Source of the DNA: Haberlea rhodopensis
Taxonomy: Eukaryota > Streptophyta > Magnoliopsida > Lamiales > Gesneriaceae
Reading direction: 5' to 3'
DNA: 64,000 nt
Assembly (NCBI GenBank): GCA_907163345.1
Contig: CAJQUN010000040.1
Coordinates: 1,922,001-1,986,000, forward strand
The notes below the pieces were generated by a model. It saw only the letters and a program-made list of their open reading frames with translations, was not told the DNA's origin and searched no databases. The translations under genes were made by a program, and so were the position numbers. This document shows positions 1-13,200 of this stretch, piece by piece (the first letter of the stretch is position 1; the number at the start of each line of letters is the position of its first letter).

Positions 1-137
1 ACCTGGGTTGGTTTAAAATTATGTAAGGTCATAATTTATGGGTTTTGTCCCAAATCCTGTTTCTTTCATTTTCTTTCTCTTCCATCTGTCTCTCTCTCTC
101 TCAGAAACACCCTAATCTTTGCCTTTCTTTTTGACAG

Positions 138-1799
138 GATTATATTCCAACAGTATTTGACAATTTCAGTGCTAATGTGGCTGTAGATGGCAGCATTGTG
201 AACTTAGGGCTGTGGGATACCGCAGGTATTATTTATTCATGCTGATAACCAGAATTTTAAGGAAATTATTATGTTTATAATTTGAATGTTATGAATTTTA
301 CATTAAAGGGTTGAATGGGTATAGATTGTCCTATTTTTAGCTTGTTCCAAGTCTTAATAATTTTGATTTTTTATTTTTTTTAACTTAAAGGTCAAGAAGA
401 TTATAGCAGGCTGAGGCCACTGAGTTATAGAGGTGCTGACATATTTGTATTAGCTTTCTCTTTAATCAGTAAGGCAAGCTATGAAAATGTCCTCAAGAAG
501 GTAAATGAATTTACTGTTATGAATTATTCTTCTACCATTTTGGCTATGGCGCTATGCTCTCTCTTTTTCCTTATGATATCCATGTTCTAAAGTGGAATTC
601 TACTTTCATTTTTAACACACACAATTAAAGGACATTCATTTTTCTTGATTGATTGGTAACATATTGTTTTGATTTTCATTTCATTACAGTGGATGCCTGA
701 ACTTCGTCGATTCGCACCAAATGTTCCAATTGTACTTGTTGGAACTAAGTTAGGTATGCCTTGAATTTATCCTATTACAATTTATTCATTCACATGATAC
801 ATAATGTAGGAACAACGCTTGTCGGCATATAAACATTATAGCCGATGATTACCTTACGACGCAAAATTGTCAATAGTGTCAATAGCTTGTAGCCAATCTA
901 GCATCGATCGCAATTGTGATTCGGAGGTCTCGTCTTTGAGCAATTATTTCAACTATCAATACCACAATTGGTAATGAGTGGAGTAACACATGTATATTAT
1001 AAAGAGTTAATACAGCTTGACAACCCTTTTAAGCTAAAAATATGGATTGATAACGCGGGTGTCGGTGTCAACACTTACATGTATCTTATAAATAGCTAAT
1101 ATAACTTGTAAATTCTCAATACTCGACAACAGACAGTCTTATAGAATCAAGCGACTGTTTCAATTGTGTGGAACACAGGCAGTTTTATAGAACCAGAAGG
1201 GTAATTAGCTTGCCAAAAAATAAATCGTAACTTAGTGCTTGTTTCTATTATAGATCTTCGTGAAGACAGAAGTTATCTGGCCGATCATATGGGATCTAAT
1301 ATCATTACAACTGCCCAAGTACGTTTTCTTGTTTTTCTTCTTGTCTGTTTTTTTTCTGTTTCGGATTCTGTGTTATAGTTTATGAAATGATCAATTTGAA
1401 GGGAGAAGAACTGAGGAAGCAAATTGGTGCTGCGGCTTACATAGAATGCAGCTCAAAGACTCAGCAGGTTAGCCACATCGCACGAAACACCTGATGTTAT
1501 TCTTCCTCGAAAACTAATATTCTTGATGTGTTTGCCAGAATGTGAAAGCTGTATTTGATACTGCAATTAAAGTTGTGCTTCAACCTCCTCGGAGAAAGGA
1601 AATGCCAAGGAAGAAACGGCATCGGAATAATGGTTGCTTGATTGTGTAAGCTTCCTTTCTGAATCAGAATCATTAGTGACAATTTTGCTTGTCTACACAA
1701 GTTCAGTATCATCCGATCCATTGTTCTTTCAATCTTCTGAACGATTTCTTGTTTGTTTTCTGCAGAAGGGGTATCGTCTGTTGTGGCTCTGTTGCTTAG
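138..1799 (+). CDS. Type II ROP/RAC small GTPase, 5' partial
   Basis: Rho-of-plants GTPase: a plasma-membrane GTP/GDP switch acting in polarity, cytoskeleton and hormone signalling. Exons read from the sequence are 138-225, 391-500, 690-753, 1254-1318, 1402-1467, 1539-1645 and 1766-1799, all with GT-AG borders and compatible phases. Visible motifs are the effector-region DYIPTVFDNFSANV, the G3 box WDTAGQ, the G4-type VGTKLDLRED and the G5-type ECSSK. The first exon (P-loop) lies left of the window. The last intron interrupts the hypervariable tail. Without splicing the reading would stop at CLIV; spliced, it gives GCLIVRGIVCCGSVA, a cysteine-rich tail of the type II (S-acylated, ROP9/10/11-like) class rather than a CaaX-type end. 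A lysine/arginine-rich stretch precedes it. The domain and family are certain; the exact orthologue is not. Confidence 0.93.
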
Positions 1800-2658
1800 G
1801 AAAATGGCGAAATTGTAATTTATTCGCTTGGTTTTGAAAACTTAAAGTTGTTGCTGAAGAGGGGAAACCAGTTCTCTAGAAATTTGAACCTGTTTGATGT
1901 GTATGTTGTTGGAATTCGATCAATGTAATATGAAGAAAGTGTTGTATTAAGTGAAGAAATATGTCTTCTGCGCAATAATAGATTGAAATCCATGTCTTTT
2001 ATTTTAATGAATGTTTAAGGTTCATCAATTATTAAACATAGAATTTTTGATGCATTTGTAATTAAGGGATTACCTAGTTTATTATATGTGTCTGTTGTTT
2101 TCCATATATCTTTCCATTCATGATAGAATTACAGTTCTCGCACCGCTATAAGAGATTTATTACAATTTTTGACCTCTTGTTTGACTATAATTAATAACAT
2201 ATGAATATCTTATTGAATGGTTGTATTATAATATCACTACCTCTAGTTCGTAATAGATAAATGAAAAATTATAACTCTCTTCCTTACATGAGATATAGAT
2301 ATCATGATTTCTTTAAATTAAAGAGATGACACTTGATATTGTGCATAATAAAAAGGGATTTATAAGTAATTCACCTAACTTAAACTGATTATCTTATGGT
2401 AATAAAATCTTCCATGTGTAACGTCTATCTTTTAAGGTTACCATGTTTTATATAGGAAAATTTGTTGTTGTCTCCAAGCTGTGGTTTTTAGGGCAGCATC
2501 ACCATTGACTTAATATCTTTCAAATAAAAGATGTCAAACAAATGATGAGATGGACTCATAAGGGCATTCTTTAGTTACCTTTATCTAATGTACTTATGGC
2601 TAACACCAAATAAACTTTTTATCTATGTTAAGTTATGGTGTGACCAGAACACGTGTAC
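1800..2658. other. ROP 3' UTR and AT-rich spacer
   Basis: The first 150-200 bases are probably the 3' UTR of the ROP gene. The rest is AT-rich spacer in which I see no coding exon or transposon border. Confidence 0.5.
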
Positions 2659-2671
2659 AAATGTATCGATC

Positions 2672-2788
2672 TTAGCTTCCTGCCTTGTCGAAATGGTAAA
2701 GCTCGTTCCCCTTTTGGGAATGACTCGAACTCGAGTCGCACAATGTGCAAAATAACTTTCGTTACTCCCCTCTGTAAAATAAAAAAAA
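2672..2788 (+). mobile_element. tRNA-derived SINE
   Basis: A short element with a box A-like stretch (TGTCGAAATGG), a box B-like stretch (GAACTCGAGTC) about 40 bases later, and an A-rich 3' tail. Imperfect target duplications, aaatgtatcgatc at 2659 and aaatgtcttgatc at 2789, flank it. It has the spacing of an RNA polymerase III promoter but no tRNA cloverleaf. Confidence 0.6.
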
Positions 2789-3017
2789 AAATGTCTTGAT
2801 CGAAACAACTTGCATGCTGGCACTATCGAGTATTTATAGCGACATGTAATTAGGTGACGGTCGGAAATCAAAGGGACATAAAATTTTAGGTCTCTCAAGG
2901 TTTATGGCTGCACCATCTTCCTAAAACTTCGCTGAATGTTGGGTTTGAAATAGAAAGCTAGTAAATTTTGAAAAGTACATTGCATAAATAATAATGGAGT
3001 AAAAGGGTTATTTCAAA

Positions 3018-3346
3018 ATTAGTCTTATAGGATATAAGTTTAATCAATAGTAGTTCAAACGTTTATGACTAATCAAAATTTGTCTCATAGGATATGATTT
3101 TAATCAATAATAGTCCAAACATTTAGGACTAATTAAAAATGGTCACATATGATATATTTTAATCAAAAACGGTCTTAAAATCCCTTTTCAATTATGTGAC
3201 CACTTTTGATAAAACACAATTTTTGTGGGATCAATTTTGATTAATCCTAAAAGTTTGGGACTATTATTGATTAAAATCATATCTTATGGGACCAATTTTG
3301 ATTAGTCCTAAACATTTGAGACTACTATTGATCAAACTCGTATCTT
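3018..3346. repeat. Foldback element, ~330 bp inverted repeat
   Basis: The two halves are imperfect reverse complements centred near 3185. Each arm is itself built of ~60-bp units with the core ATATGATTTTAATCAATAATAG followed by a TTTAGGACTAAT-type string. This arrangement is typical of a non-autonomous foldback or MITE. No clear target duplication was found. Confidence 0.65.
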
Positions 3347-3349
3347 GGA

Positions 3350-4398
3350 ATAAAATAAGTCTAGGAATTACATGGTATATGTTGATGAAGTAAAACCACA
3401 AATCAAATATCTGATTATGCTCAAGAATTATTAAGAGATTGAAGAAAAAACAAAAGAAATTAAAGTTGTGCTAGACTAAAATGTCTAAAACTTGAACAAA
3501 TTTCTTAGCTGCTGCCTCCAAAGTTTTCTGCTTCAACGATAATCTCCATGGCAAAAACAAGGTTAGTGTCAACCAGGATACGTTCATCACAAAGGCTGCC
3601 GTTAAATTGTCCTTACTGGGTATACCGACTTCTGAATGATCGAGTCAAAGCCATTGCTAACCGCTCTTGGGTAAAATTCTGGATATATATATCTTTGTGG
3701 ACAAGAAGACAATTATACAAATTGGCTAGTATGCAGAGACAATAGTTCAACTATTTGTACTTAAAACGATATTGTCCAGCTACGATGCTTTCTGTTTCGA
3801 TGATAATTCGTTTCCCAAGATATAACGACTATGATTCATGATAGTAGTAGCACTACAAATCTTGAATCATACAGACCACAAATGTTTAAAACACTCAAAC
3901 TTCAAGTAGGAAGATGATATGCAACAAAATGTACAAATTCTCTCTTGATCTATATTGTTAATCCATAGAAAATTATTTTTTAATTCAAATGGAGATGATG
4001 TTTATATACTACGCCAATGGACATCACCAAATGATACCATTTGGATCACCTATACACGAATGAGTTCATTGCTTTGTTGAAAATGTGTTTACCCAAATGT
4101 CATCATTTCAAAGCATTTTTTTATGAAAAGTTTTATCTATAATTGAAAGGGTGCAGTGTTTAATTTTAATTCAACATTTTTCCGACAACCACCAGACCAG
4201 CCCCGAGTTGCATCACCGAATTTCGGCAATTCAAGCATATAAAGCTAACGATGCCCGGTCAGCTTGTCTCTAGTCGTATCCTTTGATCCAGAGGGGAATC
4301 GAATATTGGAGTTTCCAACACAAAGGAGATGAGAAATGTTATTGCCGCATAACTGCCTTATGAATTTTATATTACTTTAATCAAAATATTATTCAATG
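3350..4398. other. Spacer without recognisable gene
   Basis: AT-rich DNA. Short open frames here have no recognisable domain, splice context or codon bias. A more GC-rich patch near 4190-4320 vaguely recalls a SINE but has no convincing box B. Confidence 0.4.
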
Positions 4399-5001
4399 AG
4401 ATTAAGGGTGTGTATTCGTTCCAGAGATTTAATAAGTTTTTTTAAAATGATAGATTTTTATGGACTTGATAGATTTTTATTGATTTTTTAGAATCTCATA
4501 CAGTTATAAAAAGATTTTCATAGAATTCTGTATAATTTTATTGCAAGATTTACGAAACTTCTAAACTTTTTATATAATTCTATAGATTTTGTAACTTGTA
4601 ATTGATTTATTTGAATTAGCAATTGAACGTGAGTAACCATTTCAATTTAAAATATTTTTTGATCTATTAATGTAAATGAATTTTACTTAATTGAAATTAA
4701 TTGATTTATGAAAAATGATAAATGGATCACTAATTAATTTGTTGCAATAAAAAAATTAATTATTGAAGTCATTTTAGTTTCACATACGTAATTAATTGCT
4801 CAATATTTTTTTAAAAAAAATACATATAAACACTTTTATCACTATTAGATAAATAAAAAATCAAAATATCGAAAGAATTTGATTGTCAACAATATATTCA
4901 ACATCAGTCCACATTTCGAATGGCTATATTACCTCTCAATGCATTAGCATTCACTCGTTTTGTTATTGAATATCAAAGAATGAATCAAAGTCGTCATCAT
5001 C

Positions 5002-5292
5002 CTAAACTTGTTCTGACAAAGATGATGAATCTTGATTATCTGGTCCGACTGGAAAATCATCAGAACAACACTTATAAGAAAAAAATTGTGTATTCTGGCA
5101 CAAGCCAATACAAGTTATGTTGTATTGTAAACGAAATGGAGGAGTAGTTTTGAATATTGTCAACCACGATTTAAATATACCAAATATTCTTTCAATGACA
5201 TTGCTCAAAGAAGCATGACGAAGATTGAACAACTCGTTTGCATCTTCAAGGTGACGACCTTTGCTAGTTAATTCTTGAATATGATAACACAT
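5002..5292 (-). pseudogene. PIF/Harbinger transposase remnant
   Basis: The minus strand codes for the end of a DDE-type PIF/Harbinger nuclease. The key string is ELFNLRHASLSNVIERIFG, followed by a K-W-IFK-PP-type stretch, which matches the conserved 'FN-RH-S-R-VIER-FG-LK' block of these transposases. The N-terminal catalytic aspartates are not found on either side. A block at 4401 starting gggtgtgtattcg could be the left end of the same element, but no matching right end was seen. This is a decayed fragment, not a functional gene. Confidence 0.7.
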
Positions 5293-5739
5293 ACCTCAAA
5301 AACGAGACGTTGATTTGGAAGTTTTTTTATTCTAACAGCTTCAGAATCAAGTCAGCTTTTGTGTGCATATATACATGTATCTTAAAGTAATTTATTGGAT
5401 TATTTGCTTTTTATACAGATTAAGAATATTATTATTAGAAAAGATAATTATATAAATAAATCTCATATTTCTTTCTTTTTTAATGATATTTAAAAATTAT
5501 TGAAAGTTACTAATATAAAAATGAATAGGAGTTTATAAGAAATAAATATATGTGAGTGAGATTTGATTTTTTCTTCATAAACGAACTCACGTAATCATAG
5601 TTTTGGGCCGTCATTTCTTGGCCCAATGTAATGCTTTGTTGGACCACCGGATAGTTTGAGGCCACAAGCCTAACATCTCTGTATGTATCTGTATGTATAG
5701 GCATCTCTTTAACACAGAATCACAGATCAAATTGAACCG

Positions 5740-8151
5740 ATGATGAGCAGAATGGAGGATTCCCCGCCTCAATCGAAAAGCTGGAGCATTCATACCAGAC
5801 GTGAAATCACCTCTAAGTACGAAATATTGGAGCGCGTGGGATCAGGTGCATACTCCGACGTCTACAAAGCCCGCCGCCGTTCTGATTCCATCACCGTCGC
5901 ACTCAAAGAAGTGCACGATTACCAGTCGGCTTTCCGTGAGATAGAGGCCCTTCAAACACTCCAGAATTGCCCCAATATAATTGTTTTGCACGACTACTTC
6001 TGGAGCGACGACGAAGATGCGGTTTTGGTGCTTGAGTATTTGCCCACTGATTTGGGGGCCGTGATTAAGGCCGCACAGAAGGAGTGGGAGGATGGGATCA
6101 GTGTCGGGGAGGTGAAGAGATGGATGGTTCAGATTCTACAAGGAGTCGACGCGTGTCACCGTAATTGTGTTGTTCACAGGGATCTGAAGCCTTCTAATTT
6201 ACTGATTTCTGATGAGGGGGTTCTCAAGATCGCCGATTTTGGTCAGGTATGATCAATTTCACTCCTTTTTTCTTCTTGCTGCTTTTTCCTTTCGTTGGGT
6301 CTGTGCCTTTTGTGGATTTGGTGATACAATATCTTCCCCTCGAGCTGGATTATTGTGTCTTATATGTGTTAATACTCAGTTGCAAAATGTTCAAGTTTAC
6401 TTTTTTTGTTCCTAGAATTATGTTTATTGATATTTCTATTTGAGAAGTTTATTGCTGTATTTTTTTTCTGTCTGTTTGTGTAAGAGCTTGAGGTAGATAG
6501 ACTAGCTTTTAGGCCATAATTTCACCTTTGTGGTGTATTACGTAATTTAATAGAACATCTATCCTAAGAAACTTGTCTGGAGTCATGTAATAAGCTCTAG
6601 ACACAATCCTTAATGGAAAAGCTTCCTTAGGGAGAATGAGATAAGTTTGTTCTCATAATCTCATGGTGTTAACGAAGTATCGACTAGTGAATTAGCCGGA
6701 AAGAAGGTAAAAATTGGCATCTATTTGAAAATTCAATCATTTAGTATAATTAGAATCAAATAACGTTTCTGTTTTAGCAATTAACTTTGTATCACTCTAT
6801 AGGGGAGTTCTGCTAAAATGTATGGGATAATTCCTGAACCTCTCTGTTCTAGACTTCTAGTATTCATTTTCGTGTCTAATGGTTGAAAAATCCACGTCAA
6901 ATTAGGAATCAATTGTTGATAATTGTTACACATGTCGTCCAAAATTCGGTTGGCTTTTGGTGAGGTGTTGTGACTAGCATGGCCAGTCGCCTCCAAGTTT
7001 TAGGACAAGGTGTATACCCGCTGGCGTTAGAGTACATGGCCTTGCTTTAGATATATGTTTTAAGATTTTGAAACATGATCGAAAAGTGCCTAATTGAAGG
7101 CATGGCTGGCGGAGCGGCCTTTTATACTTTTACAGTCTCAATTTTTTGTTTGACAGAAATATCAAAAGTACCATGTTCTTGAGCACTTATATTCCTCAGG
7201 CACTATATCATCTTTTATATCCATGTGCAGGCTAGGATACTTCTTGCTCCTGGATTTGCTGCTGACGATGGACATATTCAATCTCACGAGCAGCCACAAT
7301 CACTTCAAGAAATTGTGGCTCAACCAGCAGAAGTTGTTCCTGTACTAGGTGGTCAGTTGGTACATGAGCGTAAAACGCTGAATATTGAAGAATGTGATGT
7401 GGAACCAGATGAGCTAAGAATTAAATATGTTCCAAGTGATATTGATAAAGACAGTGTGTCCCATGATGGAGCTGCTTCTTGTCTTGCCACATGCGCCACC
7501 AGTGATATTGAAGATCCTTACCAGTATTCTTATTCTTACGAAGGCGAGGATGATGGCGATGATGGGAATGCCCCCCTTACATCTTGTGTTGGAACTCGAT
7601 GGTTTAGAGCTCCCGAGCTACTTTATGGATCAACAAATTATGGGCTAGAGATTGATCTCTGGTCGGTTGGATGTATTTTTTCAGAGCTTTTGACTTTGGA
7701 ACCACTTTTTCCGGGAATTTCTGATATTGACCAGCTGGGTAAAATTATTAGTGTTTTAGGCAACATAACAGAAGAAGTTTGGCCCGGTTGTGAGGAACTT
7801 CCTGATTACAAAATAATTTCATTTGGGAAAATAGAGAAGCCAATTGGTCTTGAATCTTCAATGCGAAATCGATCTCCTGATGAAATTCTTCTTGTCAAAA
7901 AGCTGCTGTGTTTTGATCCTGTAAGTAGAGCTACTGCCATGGAATTGCTTCATGACAAATACCTAAATGAAGAACCTTTACCTGTGACATTATCTGATTT
8001 AAGGATCCCTCCGAAACAAGGGAATCAGGATGAGGACTTGTCTGTTGAATGGAACGACTACAAAGATTTTGATTCAGATTCAGATTTCGATTATTTTGGC
8101 TCCTCAACCTTTACCACTACTGAGAATGGCTTCTCAATTCGGTTTTCTTGA
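5740..8151 (+). CDS. CDKF;1: CDK-activating kinase CDKF;1 (CAK1-type)
   Basis: Plant-specific cyclin-independent CDK-activating kinase, which phosphorylates the T-loop of CDKD kinases and so feeds CDK activation and RNA polymerase II CTD phosphorylation. There are two exons, 5740-6246 and 7231-8151 (GT-AG, phase 0), giving 475 residues against about 479 in Arabidopsis. Visible features are the glycine loop GSGAYSDVY (34-42), catalytic HRDLKPSN (146-153), DFGQ (166-169), a long acidic insert in the activation segment typical of CDKF, and T-loop CVGTRWFRAPE with Thr291. The tail ends in an acidic SDSDFDYFG string. No PSTAIRE helix is present, as expected. Met1, Met2 or Met5 (5752) could be the start; Met5 best matches the family N-terminus. 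Broken copies of exon 2 lie at 13.8 and 27.3 kb. Confidence 0.95.
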
Positions 8152-8852
8152 ATCGTGCAGCAATGGCTTAGCTTGAATTTGTAGAGTTGTAAGTTTCTGA
8201 TGCTTGAGCATTTTGGATTCTGAAAGTTTAAAAACGATAGTTAGCCAAATATCGTACCCAGAACTTTCAAGAATCATCTGGTTACTTTAATCTAGTTATT
8301 TATATTTTCTTGAGGTGTTAAAGTGAGTAGTCCATAGGAATCTACTTGGGGATGCACTGAAACCTGAATTTTTTTTTTTTTGTTGTTTTAACATATATCA
8401 ATATGGAATTTCTTCATTTACTAATGTAAATTTGTTTTTCCATTATCTTTTTGTTTGCTTATTCGTTTCTTCCCCTTTTAACATTCTTGTAACTAGAGGT
8501 GATGTTTTTGGGGTGTCTAATTATGTTATGCTTCCGTTGGTGATTTTCGAGGCCTCTTTCTATTTTATCCCTTTTAGGGAAAAAGGCTAAGGCTGACCCT
8601 CCGAGTGAGAAATCTTACTTAGTATGATGAAACCATAATGATTAAGCTTTAGGGGTCCTATATATATATCTGAAGATGCAAGTATTGAAGAATAGGCCTT
8701 CTTAATATTGCTGGGTTTGCCTTAAATAAGCTCCCAAAAAGTGTTGGGGGGTGTACATGAGCGGATTCTAAGGTCCACTCGAGAAACAAACATCTCGTTG
8801 TTAAAACTTGATTGAGCTGCTCGCGAGGTAATCACAAAAAGCTTGACTGGCT
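8152..8852 (+). other. CDKF;1 3' flank shared with its duplicates
   Basis: Contains the 3' UTR and downstream DNA. It is repeated after the copies at 14.4 kb (to about 14690) and 28.0 kb (to about 28696). Homology with the latter stops near 8850, exactly where copia DNA begins. Confidence 0.75.
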
Positions 8853-10236
8853 TGCAATATATAATGAAATAAGAGCTCCTCCAAAGAAAAATGCAGTAAC
8901 CAGTTACAGATCGCCTAGTAATTGGACAACGAACCCAATCTGCATCACAAAAGATACAAAATCCCTTTAGTAGTAAATTTCCGCTGGCCGGAAAAAGTAG
9001 TCCCTGTCAAAATCCATTTAGATGATGAAAAGCATCTAAATGAAGCTTTCTTGGGTTCTTGCATAATTGACTTAAAATGTGAACCGAATAACTCATTTAT
9101 GGCCTTGTGATAACGAGATATATAAGTCGACCGACTAACCTTCTATAGACGGATGGATCCCTCAATGGTTCTACCTTCATTGGCTTCATTGGTAGAAGTT
9201 TAATGTTCTCCTCCATCGGGATTGACAATGGCTTAGCCCCAAGTAAACCAGCCTCATCTAAGATGTCAAGCGCGTATTTCCGTTGAGATATTGATATACC
9301 TTTGGCAGAACGAGCAACTTCAATCCCGAGAAAATAACGCAATTGACCTAGGTCCTTGTTTCGGAATCTGGTATGGAGACTTTTTAAGAGTTACCGGTTA
9401 TAAGCATGTCATCGACGTAAATGAGTACTCTTGTGAATGAGTTACCAGATGTTTTTGTGAAAAGATAGTAGTGACCTGGATTGATGAAACCCGTCTTGCT
9501 GAATACTTTCATAAAATTTATGGAACCAGGTGCGAGATGCTTGTTTGAGGCCGTATAATGACTTATTGAGTCGACATACCATAAGTGTCTCCATCTGTCG
9601 AGGAAATCCTGGAGGTAATTTCATGTATACTTCCTCAAATAAATCACCATGAAGGAAGGCATTTTCAACGTCCATGTGGTAAAGGGACCAATTACGTACA
9701 ACGGCAACGCCAAGTAAACAACGAACTGTAGTTAACTTGGCGACAGGAGCAAATGTTTCTTTATAATCAATCTCTTCTCGTTGAGTGAAGCCTTTTGCTA
9801 CCAATCACGCTTTATAGCGCTCAACGAGTTATATTTAATTTTGAATACCCATTTGCAGCCTATCAGATGATTACCATCACGTAGCCGAGTGAGCGTCCAA
9901 GTATTGTTTTGTTCAAGAGCACTTAATTCAGCATCCATAGCTTTGCACCATTTTGGATCTAATGCTGCTTGTTCGTAAGTCACGGGTTCCACAAGCGTGA
10001 AAATAGCACGTACAAATTTGAATAATTTGGTGAAAGTTGTGCATAGGAAACATATCTAAATAATGGATGACGCGTGCCTGGCGAGGAAGATGTCTGGGCA
10101 GGGGCAATTCTGGTAGAATGGTATAAGTGGTAGTCTCGAAGTTGGACATTGGGTCGTTTGTTTCTATCTAAACGACGTGTGGTAAGAGGTGATGATGGGG
10201 CAGTGTCGTCGAAAGCAGTGGTATTGTTATCGTCTG
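8853..10236 (-). mobile_element. Ty1/copia pol relic (RT and RNase H), part 1
   Basis: Reads on the minus strand from linker and reverse transcriptase into RNase H. Recognisable strings are WCKAMDAELSALEQNNTW, GCKWVFKIK, DYKETFAPVAKL, MDVENAFLHGDL, LNKSLYGLKQASR, YFLGIEVARS and RRLVGRLIYL. A RNase H part near 8880-9120 contains CDADW and TRRSVTGYC. Several stops and frameshifts break the frame. LTRs and integrase are absent. The element is cut at 8853 by the CDKF;1 flank and interrupted at 10237 by a hAT element; the reading resumes at 13562-13720. Confidence 0.88.
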
Positions 10237-13200
10237 CAGAGGTGGACCGAGGGGGGTGCCGCACCCCCCAATTTTTTTTTTAAATACTTTTTTATTAAAC
10301 TTTTTTAAGATATATTTGTTTACATGAATTGTTTTTTTTATTGCAATACACAAAATGACAAAAACTTGTTAAACCAATTTATTTGGCGTAACCCAATTAT
10401 TAATATTAACCCATCCAATTACCTTTTATTTTTGTCAACCCTTACAAACTAGTGAACCACAATATCATTCACGTGAAACTCAGTGAAAGAAAGTGCACTG
10501 CTGTCTCCACTCTTCCGTCTGCTGTGATATCTATCCTTCAAATCTGTTATCATTTACATTAAAGAAGAGGTAACTACTAGATTTAGTGGTGTATTAGTAT
10601 GATAGTATCTAATATCTATAGTAAATTAGTGCATTCAAACCTGTTATTATTATTATTTTAGCATTGCTATTATAATTACTGCTCATATATAATATATATT
10701 TATTATTAAAAATAAGAGATGTGGTATGGTATCATATTTAATGCTTTTAATTGGAATAGAAATGTGTACCAAAGATTGAAAAGTGTTTATTGATATAAAA
10801 TATTAAATTCTAGTCAATTGATAATTTAAGTGTTCCTTAGTCAAATTATCTAATTGGAATAGAACGTCAAATGTGTACCAAAGATGAAAAAGTGCTTATT
10901 GATATGAAATGACGATTATATTACAAATAGGTAGAAAATGAGTAAGATGAGAATTGATTCTTACTTCAAGAAAAGTTGTAATCAAGATGTCACTACAACT
11001 AACGATGATAGTGTTCTTCCTAAAAATACGACTATCCCTGACTGTCGAGCTATGCATCCCAATTCTCCCCCAAGAAAAGTTTCAAGATCCGACAAAGATT
11101 TAACTAATATTGATATAGAACGGGATCCAGGTAAGCGGAAGATGATATGGGATCATCATGTAGACAAAGAGATGAAATTCGACGAGCATATCTAATGCAC
11201 TGTCCTTATCAACCAAAATCCAGTGGGATTATTGATAGGCATGGTAGAAAGTTTCTAACTTCATGGTACAAACTTTTTCCTGATTGGTTTGAGTATTCCT
11301 CTTTCAAAGATGCAGCATTTTGTCTTCCGTGTTTTCTTTTTGCCAAGCCATCTCAAGTGTGTGGATCAAATACTTTTGTTGGTGGTGGATTTAGATCTTG
11401 GAAAAGGTGAATGAGGGAAATAATTGTCCTTTTTTGACCCATATTGGAGATCGTCCTAATACTTCACATAAAATAGCTGTAAAGAATTGCCACGATATGA
11501 TGAATTCATTACAACATATTGACACGATTATAGATAGACAATCATTGGAGCTAATTGCAAAGAATCGACTAAGGCTCAAAGTTTCTATTGATGTCGTCAA
11601 ATTGTGTGCAATTCAGGGTATTGCATTTAGGGGCCATAAGGAAAGCTCAGATTCACATAATCGTGGTAATTTTTTAGAGATTTTGAAACGCACGGCTTCT
11701 TACAATGATGAGGTTGCTTCACTTATTCTAGAAAATGCTCCCCAAAATGCCTCTTATACCTCTCCAAAAATTGAAAAGGAGATCTTATCTATCTATGCAA
11801 GAAGAATTCAAAGATTTATCCAAGCAGAAATTGGAAATGAGAAATTTTGTATTATTGTTGATGAATCTCGAGATGAATCTAAAAGGGAGCAAATGGCTAT
11901 TATTTTGAGATTTGTTGACAAAGAGGGGCTTATTCAAGAATGGTTCTTTAATATTGTTCACGTGGAGGACACTAAATCATCTACTTTGAAGAAAAGAGTA
12001 AGTGAAGTTCTTTCTCATCATGAACTTAACATACAAGATGTGCGAGGACAGGGATATGATGGTGCTAGTAACATAAGAGGGGAGTGGAACGGTTTACAAG
12101 CTCTGTTTTTGAATGATTTCCCATATGCTTATTTATTCATTGTTTTGCTCATCGCTTACAGTTGGTATTAGTTGCCACATCCCGAAGCATCGTTCTTATT
12201 GAAAATTTCTTCTCGCATTTGACTAGTATCATTAATGTAGTTGTTTCTTCTTCGAAACGTCATGATCAACTACAAATTGCACGTGATAGTTCAAATTATT
12301 GAGTTGACTTAAACTAATGAACTTGGAACTGGAAGAGGGAAAAATCAAGTTGAAAGCTTACAACGTCCAGGTGATACAAGATGGAGCTCTCATTTGAAAT
12401 CCATTCAGAGCTTACTTAATATGTTTGACTCCACTCTTTTGGTATTAAGTGAGATAATAGATGACAACAATGCTATTTCTTCTAGAGCTGCAGCAGTTGG
12501 AGCTTATGAGGTGATGATGTCGTTTGAATTTGTGTTTGTCTTACATTTTCTACTTGAATTATTGTGAAGGACGGATGATCTTTGTGGAATGTTACAACAC
12601 AAATCTCAAGATATTGTAAATTCAATGGACGCAGTATCTAATATCAAAGAAATTATTCAGAAGTTTAGAGAAAATGGGTGGAATGAGTTGTTCGAAAAGG
12701 TGAAGGAATATTGTGAGAAACGAGACATAGAAATTCCTTACATGAATGGTCTTCGTCAATCAAGTAGAGGTCGTGTTCGAAAAACTAATCCTATTACATG
12801 GGAGCATCATTATCGGATTGACATATTTAATGGGGACAATAGATTGCATATTACAAGAGATGGAACTCCGATTTAATGAAAAAGTAGTGGAGTTGTTAAA
12901 GCTGAGTTCGGCTTTAGATCCTAGAGATGGATATAAAGCATTTGACATCAATGATATATGTACACTAGTTGAGAAGTTATATCCAGAAGATTTCACAAGT
13001 CAAGAGAAGTTACATCTTAAGTATCAATTGGAGCTTTTTGAACTTGATGTAAAAAGAAATAAACATTTTCAAGATGTTTCGACACTTTCTAAATTCTGCC
13101 AAGTTTTGTCAGAGACGGGAAAGTCAGCTAATTACTCTTTGGTTGATAGGTTGATTCGACTTCTTTTGACTCTTCCAGTTTCAACGGCGACATCTGAACG

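Noticed and set aside
2672..2788. tRNA gene
   Set aside because: Box A and B are present but no acceptor stem or anticodon arm folds; target duplications and A-tail indicate a SINE.
4190..4320. Further SINE
   Set aside because: No acceptable box B or duplication could be found.
5510..5793. Minus-strand frames upstream of CDKF;1
   Set aside because: Overlap the kinase leader, have no domain and fit chance.
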